Below, piece after piece: positions 14,041-22,353 of a DNA stretch of 64,000 bases (the first letter of the stretch is position 1; each line of letters starts with the position of its first letter). This stretch comes from Arthrobacter sp. 31Y (GTDB taxonomy: Bacteria > Actinomycetota > Actinomycetes > Actinomycetales > Micrococcaceae). Made by a program: the position numbers and the translations under genes. The DNA is taken from positions 3,348,001-3,412,000 of the forward strand of contig NZ_JAFW01000001.1 in the NCBI RefSeq assembly GCF_000526335.1. Reading direction: 5' to 3'. Below the pieces are notes generated by a model. It was not told where the DNA came from, searched no databases, and saw nothing but the letters and a program-made list of their open reading frames with translations.

Positions 14041-14097
14041 CGTCATTCTCCTCCTAGGCTTGCTTGGTATACCAAACCTGCTATGAGGAGAATGACG
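14041..14097. repeat. Perfect 13-bp inverted repeat around the MFS start
   Basis: CGTCATTCTCCTC (14041-14053) and GAGGAGAATGACG (14085-14097) are exact reverse complements separated by 31 bases. The right arm contains the GAGGAG ribosome site and ends on the first base of the GTG start. The loop contains the TTGGTATACCAA box. Confidence 0.85.
14064..14075. promoter_or_regulatory. GntR-type box 2 (TTGGTATACCAA)
   Basis: A perfect 12-base palindrome 21 bases before the MFS start and just after a possible -10 (TAGGCT, 14055-14060). A regulator bound here would cover the transcription start. Related boxes lie at 13969, 23424 and 23486. Confidence 0.65.
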
Positions 14098-15440
14098 TGG
14101 GAGAACTGCGCCCGGACGATGCCCGACCTTCGGGGCGTGGGTCACGACTTGCTACGGGGCTGGTGTTGCTCGGGCTCGTCGTAGTGTCTGTTAATCTTCG
14201 GCCGGCCATTACGACCGTTGCCGGGGTGATGAACCAGGTGCCGGGTGTGTTTGGTGTGGATCCTTCGCTTCTTCCCTTGTTGGGGACTTTGCCGGTGTTG
14301 GCTTTTGGTATTTCGGGGCCGATTGGGCCTTGGCTGGCCCGTCGACTTGGGACCGGGCGGGCTGTGGCTGTTGCGTTGTTGGTTCTAGCTGCTGCATTGA
14401 TTGTTCGGGCGACCGTGCCGGCACTTTTGCTACCGGGCACATTCTTGGCTGGCATGGCGATCATGACCTCGAGCGTCCTAGTGCCTCAGATCGTCAAGGC
14501 AAACCGCGGCACTGGCTGGTGGACAGGGTTGTGCACCATGGGATTCGGGCTAGGAGCGGCGCTTGGGGCCGGGCTGGTCCAACCACTTGAACAGGCATTC
14601 GGCGGCAGCCTGCCCTCAGCCCTCGCCGTCTGGGCGGTACCGGCGTTGCTGGGCGCTTTCCTGATCCACCGATCCGGAGGACGTCCGACGGCGGCTCCCA
14701 CCGCGGCGTCCAGGGCGGCTTCCTACGCTGCTCACACCAGCACCGGGGCCGCTGATGTGTTCACTCCGCTCCGGAAGCAACGCACAGCGTGGGCCGTGAC
14801 GGCGTTCTTCGGGCTCCAGGCCATGCTCTATTTCGCGATCACGTCTTGGCTGGCTGTGTACCTGGTATCCCGAGGGCTCGCGCCGGCGGATGCCGCCGCC
14901 TTGCTTGCGTGGTTCAGCCTGGCGGGCTTGCCAGCCAGCTTGCTGGCACCTGTGCTGGCCGGCCGTCCCGGCATCTTGAGGATCATGGCGCCCGGCCTTG
15001 GCTTGTCCGTGGCAGCTGCACTGCTGGGAGTTCTGATGGCACCGGTTGAGCTGCAGTTCGTCATGGTCGGGATTTTGGGCGTGGTCCAGAGCGCCGGATT
15101 CGGGCTGGCCATGGCGTTGGTGGTGATTCGATCCGATGGGCCCCAGTCCGCGGGGAGGCTCTCCGCCATGAGCCAGGGATTTGGTTTCGCTTTGGCGTCC
15201 CTTGGCCCGCTGGGTGCCGGGTTGCTGCACGCCATGACCGGCGGCTGGGAAGTGACATTCTGGGTGCTTGCCGCTGAGGCCGTAGTGCTGGCAGGTGCAG
15301 GATTCTTTGCTATCCGCGGACCCCTCGTCAGCGTGGAGGCGGCGGAGGCGACGGAGACGGCGGAGGCGACGGAGACGGAAACGACGGAGGAAGCAGCGCC
15401 GCCTGAGCAAGCAACTGCCAAAGCCACGGTCGTTCGATAA
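14097..15440 (+). CDS. MFS transporter, CynX/NimT-like
   Basis: A 447-residue major facilitator with about 12 membrane helices, beginning with LVLLGLVVVSVNLRPAITTVAGV, which is characteristic of the CynX/NimT (cyanate/nitroimidazole) branch. GTG at 14097 is the start because GAGGAG lies 6 bases upstream; the frame begins at 14064 inside the operator. The last 35 residues are an odd Glu/Thr/Ala-rich tail (AEATETAEATETETTEEA) coded by a short repeated GGAGGCGACGGAGACG motif. Shared operator boxes link it to the ABC transporter/amidohydrolase genes at 16-25 kb, so it probably carries the same substrate or a product. Confidence 0.85.
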   Translation: MGELRPDDARPSGRGSRLATGLVLLGLVVVSVNLRPAITTVAGVMNQVPGVFGVDPSLLPLLGTLPVLAFGISGPIGPWLARRLGTGRAVAVALLVLAAALIVRATVPALLLPGTFLAGMAIMTSSVLVPQIVKANRGTGWWTGLCTMGFGLGAALGAGLVQPLEQAFGGSLPSALAVWAVPALLGAFLIHRSGGRPTAAPTAASRAASYAAHTSTGAADVFTPLRKQRTAWAVTAFFGLQAMLYFAITSWLAVYLVSRGLAPADAAALLAWFSLAGLPASLLAPVLAGRPGILRIMAPGLGLSVAAALLGVLMAPVELQFVMVGILGVVQSAGFGLAMALVVIRSDGPQSAGRLSAMSQGFGFALASLGPLGAGLLHAMTGGWEVTFWVLAAEAVVLAGAGFFAIRGPLVSVEAAEATETAEATETETTEEAAPPEQATAKATVVR

Positions 15441-15549
15441 CCCGGCCATTCGAGGCCGCGGGCGCGCCAGCGAACAACTCCGCGTCCGGTTGCCCGGAAT
15501 CCGGGGAGGGCCTGTTCGGGCAGTAACCCGGCGGCGTATCCTCGGCCAT

Positions 15550-16038
15550 ATGACCAACTCAGCAGCAACAGGTACCAATCCGGAAACGCCAGCTACGGAA
15601 ATCCTGGAGACCAACGAGTGTTGGGAACTTCTCCGCGGTGTCTCGGTGGGCAGGCTCGCCGTTGTGGTGGAGGATCACCCGGACATCTTTCCCGTGAATT
15701 ACAAGGTTGATCACGGGACCCTGGTGTTCCGGACCGGTGAAGGTACCAAACTTCATGCAGCTCTGGGCGATGCTCCGGTGGCCATCGAAGCGGACGGCGT
15801 TAATGCCGAAACAGGGGTGGCGTGGAGCGTGGTGGTCAAGGGCCAGGCGTCTGCCGTGAAGCTGACCCAGGACGTGCTGGATACTGTCGGCCTCCTGCTG
15901 TTCCCCTGGGAGGCAGGGCAGAAGGACCAGTTCATCCGCATCGCTCCGAGTAAGGTGACCGGCCGCCGCTTCAAAGTGACGCCCCCGGTGACGTGGTGGT
16001 CACCCCTGGAGGATGCTCCCACGGCCCGGAGCGAGTAA
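15550..16038 (+). CDS. Pyridoxamine 5'-phosphate oxidase-like flavin-binding protein
   Basis: A 162-residue split-barrel protein of the FMN-binding PNPOx-like group. The fold is indicated by CWELLRGVSVGRLAVVVEDHPDIFPVNYKVDHGTLVFRTGEGTKL and by WSVVVKGQASAV. Members bind FMN or F420 and reduce varied substrates; the substrate here is unknown. The ATG at 15550 is used because upstream in-frame codons give an implausible poly-Arg stretch. No ribosome site is visible, and TATCCT at 15537-15542 sits 7 bases before ATG, so the mRNA may be leaderless. Confidence 0.82.
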   Translation: MTNSAATGTNPETPATEILETNECWELLRGVSVGRLAVVVEDHPDIFPVNYKVDHGTLVFRTGEGTKLHAALGDAPVAIEADGVNAETGVAWSVVVKGQASAVKLTQDVLDTVGLLLFPWEAGQKDQFIRIAPSKVTGRRFKVTPPVTWWSPLEDAPTARSE

Positions 16039-16050
16039 CACTTAACGCGA

Positions 16051-16112
16051 AAACCCGCCCTCATTCGACGTCCTCACGCTGTATGGCGCGGAGTTCGAAC
16101 TAGGGCGGGTTT
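16051..16112. terminator. Bidirectional terminator between convergent genes
   Basis: AAACCCGCCCT (16051-16061) and AGGGCGGGTTT (16102-16112) form an 11-bp stem with A/T flanks on both sides. It lies between two convergent stops at 16038 and 16121 and can stop transcription from either direction. The 40-base loop is long. Confidence 0.75.
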
Positions 16113-16120
16113 CAGGGAAG

Positions 16121-17350
16121 CTAGACGAGTTCCAGCTGCTCGGCCACCACCCTGCCAGCGTGGATGACCGTGCGGTCCTTGCCACGGTCCATCACCGTGG
16201 AGGCCACCGTTTCGCCGTCCACCAGGAGCAACTCAGCCGGGTCACCGACCTCGACGCCGGGACGGTGGGCCGTGTCCTTCAGCCTGGTTGCGCTGGGGTC
16301 AAGAATGCTCGCGCCACCGATCGTGGCGATGGCCAGGCTGTGCTCAATGAGCTCGTCCTTACGGAAGCCATGGGTAAAGGCGAGCTGCCAAGTCCGGTCC
16401 AGCATGTCCGTGTTGCCGTACGGGGACCAGTAGTCGCGTTGACCATCCTCGCCCAGGCCCAATCGGACGCCGGCCTCGGTGAGTAGCGGAATGGGCAGCT
16501 GGCCTGCAGCCGAAGGAGCAACCGACGCCAGGGAGACATCGAGTTCCGCGAAGGCCTCAATGAGCCTGCGCGTGGTGGCCTCGTTGACGCTGCCCAACTG
16601 GTACGCGTGGGACATGGTGACCTTGCCCTGCATGCCCAGCGCCCGGGTTCGTTCCAGCACCAGGTCCGTGCTAAACACGCCCAGCTCACCGGGTTCGTGC
16701 AGGTGGATATCGATGGGAACCTGGTACTTCTCTGCCAGGCCGAACACAATATCCAGGTGCTTCGCCGGATCGCGGTCCAGCGTGCAAGGATCGATCCCGC
16801 CCATCACGTTGGCACCGGCTTTCAGTGCCTCTTCCATGAGCTCAACCGTGCCCTCCTCCAGTAAAAGTCCGGCCTGGGGGAAGGCGATGATGTCCACGGA
16901 AGCCTGGCCAGCGAACTTCTCCTTGGCAGCAGCAACGGCGTCGAAACGCTCCAGCCTGCAGTCCACATCCACCTGGGCGTAGGAGCGCACGCGGGTGGTA
17001 CCCCGGGCGATCATCCGGGCCAGGGTGTCGTTCACGCGCTCCTGCAGCGGGACCTCGGCGTTGCGCCAGTTTTGACGGTCGTTCATCATCATGGTCCACA
17101 CGCCCGGGCCTCCGGTGTGCTCCCGGAACGGGAGGCCGATCCGGGTGGAGTCCAAGTGCACGTGGACATCCGAGAAGGAGGGAAGGAGGAGGCGCCCGCG
17201 TCCCTCAACAACAGTGAAGCCCTCCGGAAGGACCCGGGCGGGGTCATTAGGTTCGACGGCGGTGATCTTGCCGCCTGCTTCGCCAGCGACGAGGGTGACG
17301 TCGCTGAGCGCTTGCCCCCACGGGCGGACGGCGCGGATCAAGGTATTCAA
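16121..17350 (-). CDS. Amidohydrolase, cytosine deaminase type
   Basis: A 409-residue metal-dependent hydrolase. Metal-binding and catalytic motifs are all present: HVHLD after LLLPSFSD, DIHLHE, SHAYQLG, and GEDGQRDYWSPYGNTDML, which parallels the GHDD...W.P.G..NML block of E. coli CodA. The same subfamily includes N-isopropylammelide amidohydrolase (AtzC), so cytosine is not proven as substrate. It is the last gene of the operon running 23382 to 16121, behind an oligopeptide-type ABC transporter, which suggests intracellular deamination or hydrolysis of the imported compound. Confidence 0.85.
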   Translation of the reverse strand: MNTLIRAVRPWGQALSDVTLVAGEAGGKITAVEPNDPARVLPEGFTVVEGRGRLLLPSFSDVHVHLDSTRIGLPFREHTGGPGVWTMMMNDRQNWRNAEVPLQERVNDTLARMIARGTTRVRSYAQVDVDCRLERFDAVAAAKEKFAGQASVDIIAFPQAGLLLEEGTVELMEEALKAGANVMGGIDPCTLDRDPAKHLDIVFGLAEKYQVPIDIHLHEPGELGVFSTDLVLERTRALGMQGKVTMSHAYQLGSVNEATTRRLIEAFAELDVSLASVAPSAAGQLPIPLLTEAGVRLGLGEDGQRDYWSPYGNTDMLDRTWQLAFTHGFRKDELIEHSLAIATIGGASILDPSATRLKDTAHRPGVEVGDPAELLLVDGETVASTVMDRGKDRTVIHAGRVVAEQLELV

Positions 17351-17387
17351 TGGTTGCTCCTTTTGCTAGTGAATCTAGTGCATGCCT

Positions 17388-18410
17388 CTATTGCACGCCT
17401 GCCAAGACCGTTGCGGCGAGACCTGTGTGGTGGCAGGCAGGCTCAGCGGGCTCGGCGGGCGCGGGGATCTGGTTGATGCAGCGTTGACGCTGTTCCTCCG
17501 GGAGCGTGCCGATCAACGGGCAACGGGTCCGGAAGACGCAACCGCTGGGCGGATTAGCCGGAGAGGGCAGGTCTCCGCGCAGCCGGATTTTTACCTGTTC
17601 ACGGGCGGCCCGGGGATCCGGCAGGGGCACCGCCGAAAGCAATGCCTTGGTGTAAGGGTGCAAGGGATCGCTGAACAAAGCGTCGCGAGGCCCCTGCTCA
17701 ACGATCTTGCCCAGGTACATCACCGCCACCTCGTGGGAAATGTGCCGGACCACCGAGAGATCATGGGCGATGAAGATGTAGGAAACGCCGGTGTCACGCT
17801 GGATCTGCTGCAACAGGTTCACCACCTGTGCCTGCACCGAGACATCCAGGGCGGACACTGGTTCATCGCAAACAATCACCGAAGGGTTCAGGGAAATCGC
17901 CCGGGCTATACCCACGCGCTGACGCTGACCCCCGGAGAACTCATGCGGGAACCGGTTGTAGTGTTCCGGCTTGAGCCCCACCTGGTCCAGGAGTTCCTTG
18001 ACCCGGTTCTTGAGCCCACCCGGCGGATTGATCTTCTGCGCCACCATGGGAGCGGCGATGGCCGTGCCCACCGTCTGACGCGGATTCAACGATGCGAAGG
18101 GATCCTGGAAAATCATCTGGACCTTGCGACGGAAGTTGTATAGATCCTTGCCCCGGAGCCCGCTGATGTCCTCGCCGTCCACCAGAATCCTCCCGCCCGT
18201 CGGGTCCATGAGGCGGGCCACCATGCGGCCCGTGGTGGACTTACCGCACCCGGACTCACCCACGAGCCCCAAAGTCTGGCCACGGGCGAGACTGAACGAT
18301 ACGCCGTCGACCGCTTTGACCGAGCGTTTAGGGGCACCCGGAAGCATGCCGCCCTTCAGCGGGAAGTGCTTTTTCAGGTTCTCCACCTGGAGAATAGGCT
18401 GATATTCCAT
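17388..18410 (-). CDS. ABC transporter ATP-binding protein, OppF/DppF type
   Basis: A 340-residue ATPase with Walker A GESGCGKST, signature FSGGQRQRVGIARA, Walker B VIVCDEP and the C-terminal oligopeptide-transporter extension containing CVFRTRCP. The ATG at 18410 was taken over an upstream frame because it begins at the conserved ILQVENLKKHFP block and has AGGA upstream. It starts 8 bases after the OppD-type gene, so the two nucleotide-binding subunits are made together. Confidence 0.93.
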   Translation of the reverse strand: MEYQPILQVENLKKHFPLKGGMLPGAPKRSVKAVDGVSFSLARGQTLGLVGESGCGKSTTGRMVARLMDPTGGRILVDGEDISGLRGKDLYNFRRKVQMIFQDPFASLNPRQTVGTAIAAPMVAQKINPPGGLKNRVKELLDQVGLKPEHYNRFPHEFSGGQRQRVGIARAISLNPSVIVCDEPVSALDVSVQAQVVNLLQQIQRDTGVSYIFIAHDLSVVRHISHEVAVMYLGKIVEQGPRDALFSDPLHPYTKALLSAVPLPDPRAAREQVKIRLRGDLPSPANPPSGCVFRTRCPLIGTLPEEQRQRCINQIPAPAEPAEPACHHTGLAATVLAGVQ

Positions 18411-18418
18411 GGCGGGTC

Positions 18419-19489
18419 CTAACGCGAATTCCGGATAGTGATGATCTGCGGGCCGCTCAAGTGGCAGCGTTTGCCGTGCCCGTCCTCTACCCGCAGTTCC
18501 GGCCGCTGGCTGACGCAGATGCCGTCGCCGGCGAGTTCCGTGTACTGGCACCGTGCGCTGAAGATGCAGCCTTTGGGCAGGTCAAGGAGCGACGGCGGCT
18601 GGCCGGGTATGGGGTTCAGCCGGCTCGACGCGCTGTTGAGCGTGGGCATCGAGTTGAGCAGTCCCAGGGTGTAAGGGTGCTGGGTATCGTAGAAGATTTC
18701 GTCCACGGGCCCGGACTCAACGCACTGGCCGCCGTACATGACCAGCACGTTGTCGCAGACCTCGGCAACCACGCCGAGGTCGTGCGTGATCAGGATCAAC
18801 GCCGAGTTGGTTTCTTCCTGGAGCTCAGACATCAAATCCAGGATCTGGGCCTGGACCGTCACATCCAGCGCAGTGGTTGGTTCATCGGCAATCAGGAGTT
18901 CAGGCTCGCATATCAGTGCCATGGCGATCATGGCACGCTGCCGCATGCCGCCGGAGAAGTGGTGCGGGTACTCGTCGTAGCGCTGCTCGGGGCTGGGGAT
19001 ACCCACCCTTCCCAGCATGTCGACGGCGGCAGCCCGGGCCTGCTTTTTGCTCGCCTTGTTGTGGACCAGGTATGCCTCGGCAATCTGGTGACCCACCGTA
19101 TAGAAGGGGTGCAGCGCTGAAAGGGGATCCTGGAAGATCATGCCGATGTTGCGGCCACGGAGAGGGCGCATGGCCGACTCCGGCAGGGTGACCAGGTCCT
19201 TGCCCTGGAACATCGCCTGGCCTGTGACTTGGGCGGACGTGCCTTTGAGCAGGCCCATCAGCGCCTGGCTGGTCACGGATTTTCCCGAACCGGACTCGCC
19301 CACAATGCCAAGGGTCTGACCCCGTTCCAGTGAGAAGTCCATGCCGTTCACTGCGGAAACAACGCCGTCATCCGTAGGGAATTTCACGGTGAGGTCGCGG
19401 ACCTCAAGGAACGGTGCTGTTGCTGTGCCACCTGCCGTACCGCCGGCCGGGGCGCTCGCCGTCTTGGCGGTGATATTCAACTGGGTCAT
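18419..19489 (-). CDS. ABC transporter ATP-binding protein, OppD/DppD type
   Basis: A 356-residue ATPase with Walker A GESGSGKSV, signature FSGGMRQRAMIAMAL, Walker B LLIADEP and the C-terminal CIFSARC motif of peptide/nickel importers. Its ATG overlaps the stop of the upstream permease by 4 bases (ATGA), indicating translational coupling. It begins with a non-conserved Ala/Gly/Thr-rich leader of about 25 residues before FLEVRDLTVKF. Confidence 0.93.
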   Translation of the reverse strand: MTQLNITAKTASAPAGGTAGGTATAPFLEVRDLTVKFPTDDGVVSAVNGMDFSLERGQTLGIVGESGSGKSVTSQALMGLLKGTSAQVTGQAMFQGKDLVTLPESAMRPLRGRNIGMIFQDPLSALHPFYTVGHQIAEAYLVHNKASKKQARAAAVDMLGRVGIPSPEQRYDEYPHHFSGGMRQRAMIAMALICEPELLIADEPTTALDVTVQAQILDLMSELQEETNSALILITHDLGVVAEVCDNVLVMYGGQCVESGPVDEIFYDTQHPYTLGLLNSMPTLNSASSRLNPIPGQPPSLLDLPKGCIFSARCQYTELAGDGICVSQRPELRVEDGHGKRCHLSGPQIITIRNSR

Positions 19490-20487
19490 TGGAGCCTCAC
19501 TCGGGGATCGATGGCGGCGTAGGCGAGGTCCACCACAACGTTCGCCACGATCACGAAGAACGCGGCCAACATGGTGATGGCCATGGTGACGGGGAGATCG
19601 CCGGAAATGGCGGCGTGTACGGCGGTGAAGCCCAGCCCGGGGACGGAGAAGATCTGCTCGGTGAGAACTGCACCGCCCAGCAACAGGCCAATGTCCATGC
19701 CGAGCATGGTCACCACCGGTGTGATGCCGGCCCGCACGCCGTGCTTGAAGGTGACTGTCCGCGGGGCCAGACCCTTGGAGCGGGCCGTTCTAATGAAGTC
19801 CTCGCCGAACGTCTCGATCATGTTGGTCCGGGTGACACGGATGTAGGAAGCACTGAAGAGCACAGCCAGCGCAATCCAAGGCAGCAGGTAGTTGGCCACC
19901 CACGCCCCGGGTCCTTGTGGGCCGAAGGGACTGCTGATCTCGTTGGTGGTGAAGGGCAGCAGGTGCAGTTGGTTGACGAACAGGAGCAGCAGGAACAGGC
20001 CTGTGACGGGGATGGGGAGTGAAACGCCAACGGAGGCGGCACCCACAATGAACTTATCCACGGGTGAGCCTTTGCGGAGGGCGGCCAGAAGACCAAGCCC
20101 GACGCCGGTGATGGTCCACAGCACAAGCGCGCCGATGGCCATGGAGAAGGTATAGGGGAGTGAGCGCCCGATGATGTCGGCTACGTTTTCATTGGTTTGG
20201 AAGGACTTTCCGAGGCACGGCCATTCGCAAAGAGTCTGCGCACCCGGGGCGCCGATCATTCGCGAGGAAAAGAGCCCGCGGATGTAATCGGCGTACTGGA
20301 CGAAGAAGGGCTGGTCCATGCCCAAAGCAACACGGGCCTCGGCCACGCGCTCGGGTGTGCACTCCTGACCGCAAGCAGCGGCTGCGGGATCAGAGGGGCC
20401 GAGTTGGAAAAGCGTGAAGGTAATAAAGCTGACCGCGGCGAGAAGCAGGACCAACGAACCGGTCCGGCGAAGAATGAAAGTCATCAT
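19486..20487 (-). CDS. ABC transporter permease, OppB/DppB type
   Basis: A 333-residue membrane subunit. It begins with FILRRTGSLVLLLAAVSFITFTLFQLGPSDPA, the standard first helix of DppB-type permeases. A long extracytoplasmic loop follows (residues about 35-95, with CGQEC and CEWPC cysteines), and then the EAA-type loop FGEDFIRTARSKGLAPRTVTFKHG. Four Cys in the loop are slightly unusual. A GC-rich hairpin separates it from the binding-protein gene upstream. Confidence 0.92.
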   Translation of the reverse strand: MMTFILRRTGSLVLLLAAVSFITFTLFQLGPSDPAAAACGQECTPERVAEARVALGMDQPFFVQYADYIRGLFSSRMIGAPGAQTLCEWPCLGKSFQTNENVADIIGRSLPYTFSMAIGALVLWTITGVGLGLLAALRKGSPVDKFIVGAASVGVSLPIPVTGLFLLLLFVNQLHLLPFTTNEISSPFGPQGPGAWVANYLLPWIALAVLFSASYIRVTRTNMIETFGEDFIRTARSKGLAPRTVTFKHGVRAGITPVVTMLGMDIGLLLGGAVLTEQIFSVPGLGFTAVHAAISGDLPVTMAITMLAAFFVIVANVVVDLAYAAIDPRVRLQ

Positions 20488-20498
20488 GGTTGGTGGTT

Positions 20499-20528
20499 GC
20501 GGGCCGCCCGCTGATGCAGGCGGCCCGC
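20499..20528 (-). terminator. Intercistronic hairpin after the binding-protein gene
   Basis: GCGGGCCGCC and GGCGGCCCGC form a perfect 10-bp stem between the substrate-binding protein stop (20571) and the permease start (20487). Such hairpins in ABC operons usually reduce downstream expression or stabilise the binding-protein mRNA. There is no U-run, so full termination is unlikely. Confidence 0.6.
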
Positions 20529-20570
20529 TTCTCCTTCTGGACTATGCCCGAATAGTTTTTCGAAGCCCGG

Positions 20571-22295
20571 TTATTGATAGACGCCGACGATCGAGAGATC
20601 GATGCCGCCGAAGAAGTAGCCCACCTGGGCGTTGCGGACGTTGGAACCCACCACGCTGTTGGTGTGGCTGCGGATGAGCGGGACGATCGGGTAGGTCTTC
20701 AAGGCTGAACCGAACGCCTCGGACCACTTCTTGCCCAGTTCCTCGGAGGTGCCGTCCGTATTGCGGAGATCGAACATGGCCTTGGAAACTACGGGATCGA
20801 AGTATCGGGAGGTGTTGGAGAAGCCGTAGCTGGTGCCCTCGTTGTTAGGTCCCAGCAGGGGATCCGCGGAGGTGCGGATCGACGCCGGGTCGGCACCGCC
20901 GCACCAGCCGGAGCGGCCCATGTCCGGCAGCTGCTCGCTGGCCAGTACGGAGTAGTAGTTGGGTGCCGGGATCGGAACCAGCTCAACCTCGATGCCCAGG
21001 GCCTTGAGGTTCTGCTGGACTACGGTGCCGGTGTTCTTGAAGGCATCCCGATTGTTGGCATACCCGTACGTCAGGGTCTTGGGGAAGTCCTTGCCTTCAA
21101 GGAGCTTCTTGGCTTCCTCCAGCTTGGGCTTACCCGTGGGATCCAGCTCGAGTTCGGTCTCCACGTAACCGCGCATCTTGGCATTCAGCGGGCTCTGGGT
21201 GATCTCGCCGAAGCGCCGTCCACCGTACTGAACCAGGATGGACTGGCGGTCCAGAGCCAAAGCGATCGCCTTGCGGACGTCAGGGTCCTTGATTTTCTCT
21301 GTGTTCAAGCTCAGGACGTCGTTGCAACCCAAGAGACCCGAAGCCACCCGATCCTTCACCTGGGCGTCAGCCAACTTGGCGGAGTCCGAGGTTTGGAGCG
21401 CACCGTTGGAGTCAAGGGTGATGGCGTTGGGATCAGAGTCCGCCAAAAGCTGCTGGCTGATAGTGGCCTGCGAGGTGGACAGCGAGAAGCTGAAGGTGTC
21501 CGGGAGTGCTGAGCGGTTGGGGTCCGTTGCGGGGTCCCAGTGCGGGTTGCGGACCAGCTTGAGGGACTTGCCGCGGTTGTAGGACTCCACCATGTACGGG
21601 CCCGAGGACACCGGGTGGTTGGTGTAGTCCAGCTTGGTGTCCTTGGCCTTCGGGACCGGCGCCGTATTGGAGCGGGACGCCAAAGCGGGGAACTCCGCAA
21701 AGGGCTTCTTCAAATGGAAAACCACAGTGCGCTCATCGGGCGTTTCAACTGCCTTGAGCACAGCGGAAGGATCCTTGTACGGCCCCTTGTACCCGCCGGC
21801 GTCGAGCGCTGCATTCAACTCCTGCGGCGCCTGGGTGAAGACATCCTGCGCGAAGGTTCGCTCCACGCCGTACTTGATATCCGCAGAGGTGATGGGTGTT
21901 CCGTCCTCGAACTTCACGCCTTCCTTGAGGGTGAAGGTCCAGCTGAGGCCGTCGTCGGAGACCTTGCCGGTGTCCGTTGCGAGGTCCGGGACCACTGTTG
22001 GCGGCTGGCCCGCTGTTTCCTTGGCCATGGTCAGGGTGCGGTAGTAGAGCTGGCCAACATTTGCCGTCTGTACATAGTTGCTGTTTCCGGGGTCCAGCGT
22101 CTGGAAGTCGGAAGACATCAGCACGTTGATGTTGCCGCCCTTGGCGGTGAAGCCGGACTTGACCACGTTGGGGGCCAACTCCGTGACCGAACCGGCGGGC
22201 TTGGAACTGCTGGGCTGGCTTTGGCCGGCGCCGCAGCCCGTGGCGGCCATGACGATCAGCACCGAAAGTGCCAGAGCTCTTGCAGGGGTTTTCAT
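20571..22295 (-). CDS. Extracellular solute-binding protein, family 5 (lipoprotein)
   Basis: A 574-residue peptide/nickel-type binding protein (SBP_bac_5). The start at 22295 has AAGGAG 6 bases upstream and gives a classic lipoprotein leader (MKTPARALALSVLIVMAATGC, shown here only as signal; lipobox ATGC). Family hallmarks are LTMAKETAG...DLATD, WTFTLKEGVKFEDGTPITSADIKYG and FHLKKPFAEFPAL. It captures the substrate outside the membrane for the adjoining OppBCDF-like transporter. The ligand cannot be told from sequence; amidohydrolase neighbours hint at an amide or N-heterocycle rather than a normal peptide. Confidence 0.93.
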   Translation of the reverse strand: MKTPARALALSVLIVMAATGCGAGQSQPSSSKPAGSVTELAPNVVKSGFTAKGGNINVLMSSDFQTLDPGNSNYVQTANVGQLYYRTLTMAKETAGQPPTVVPDLATDTGKVSDDGLSWTFTLKEGVKFEDGTPITSADIKYGVERTFAQDVFTQAPQELNAALDAGGYKGPYKDPSAVLKAVETPDERTVVFHLKKPFAEFPALASRSNTAPVPKAKDTKLDYTNHPVSSGPYMVESYNRGKSLKLVRNPHWDPATDPNRSALPDTFSFSLSTSQATISQQLLADSDPNAITLDSNGALQTSDSAKLADAQVKDRVASGLLGCNDVLSLNTEKIKDPDVRKAIALALDRQSILVQYGGRRFGEITQSPLNAKMRGYVETELELDPTGKPKLEEAKKLLEGKDFPKTLTYGYANNRDAFKNTGTVVQQNLKALGIEVELVPIPAPNYYSVLASEQLPDMGRSGWCGGADPASIRTSADPLLGPNNEGTSYGFSNTSRYFDPVVSKAMFDLRNTDGTSEELGKKWSEAFGSALKTYPIVPLIRSHTNSVVGSNVRNAQVGYFFGGIDLSIVGVYQ

Positions 22296-22353
22296 GATGC
22301 TCCTTGTGAGGGTGAAAGGCGATGCGGGGGGATGAGGGTTAGTGCGAAATTTG

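Noticed and set aside
15295..15549. N-terminal extension of the flavin-binding protein with a long Arg run
   Set aside because: The Arg run is an out-of-frame reading of the MFS tail repeats; the conserved protein begins at ATG 15550.
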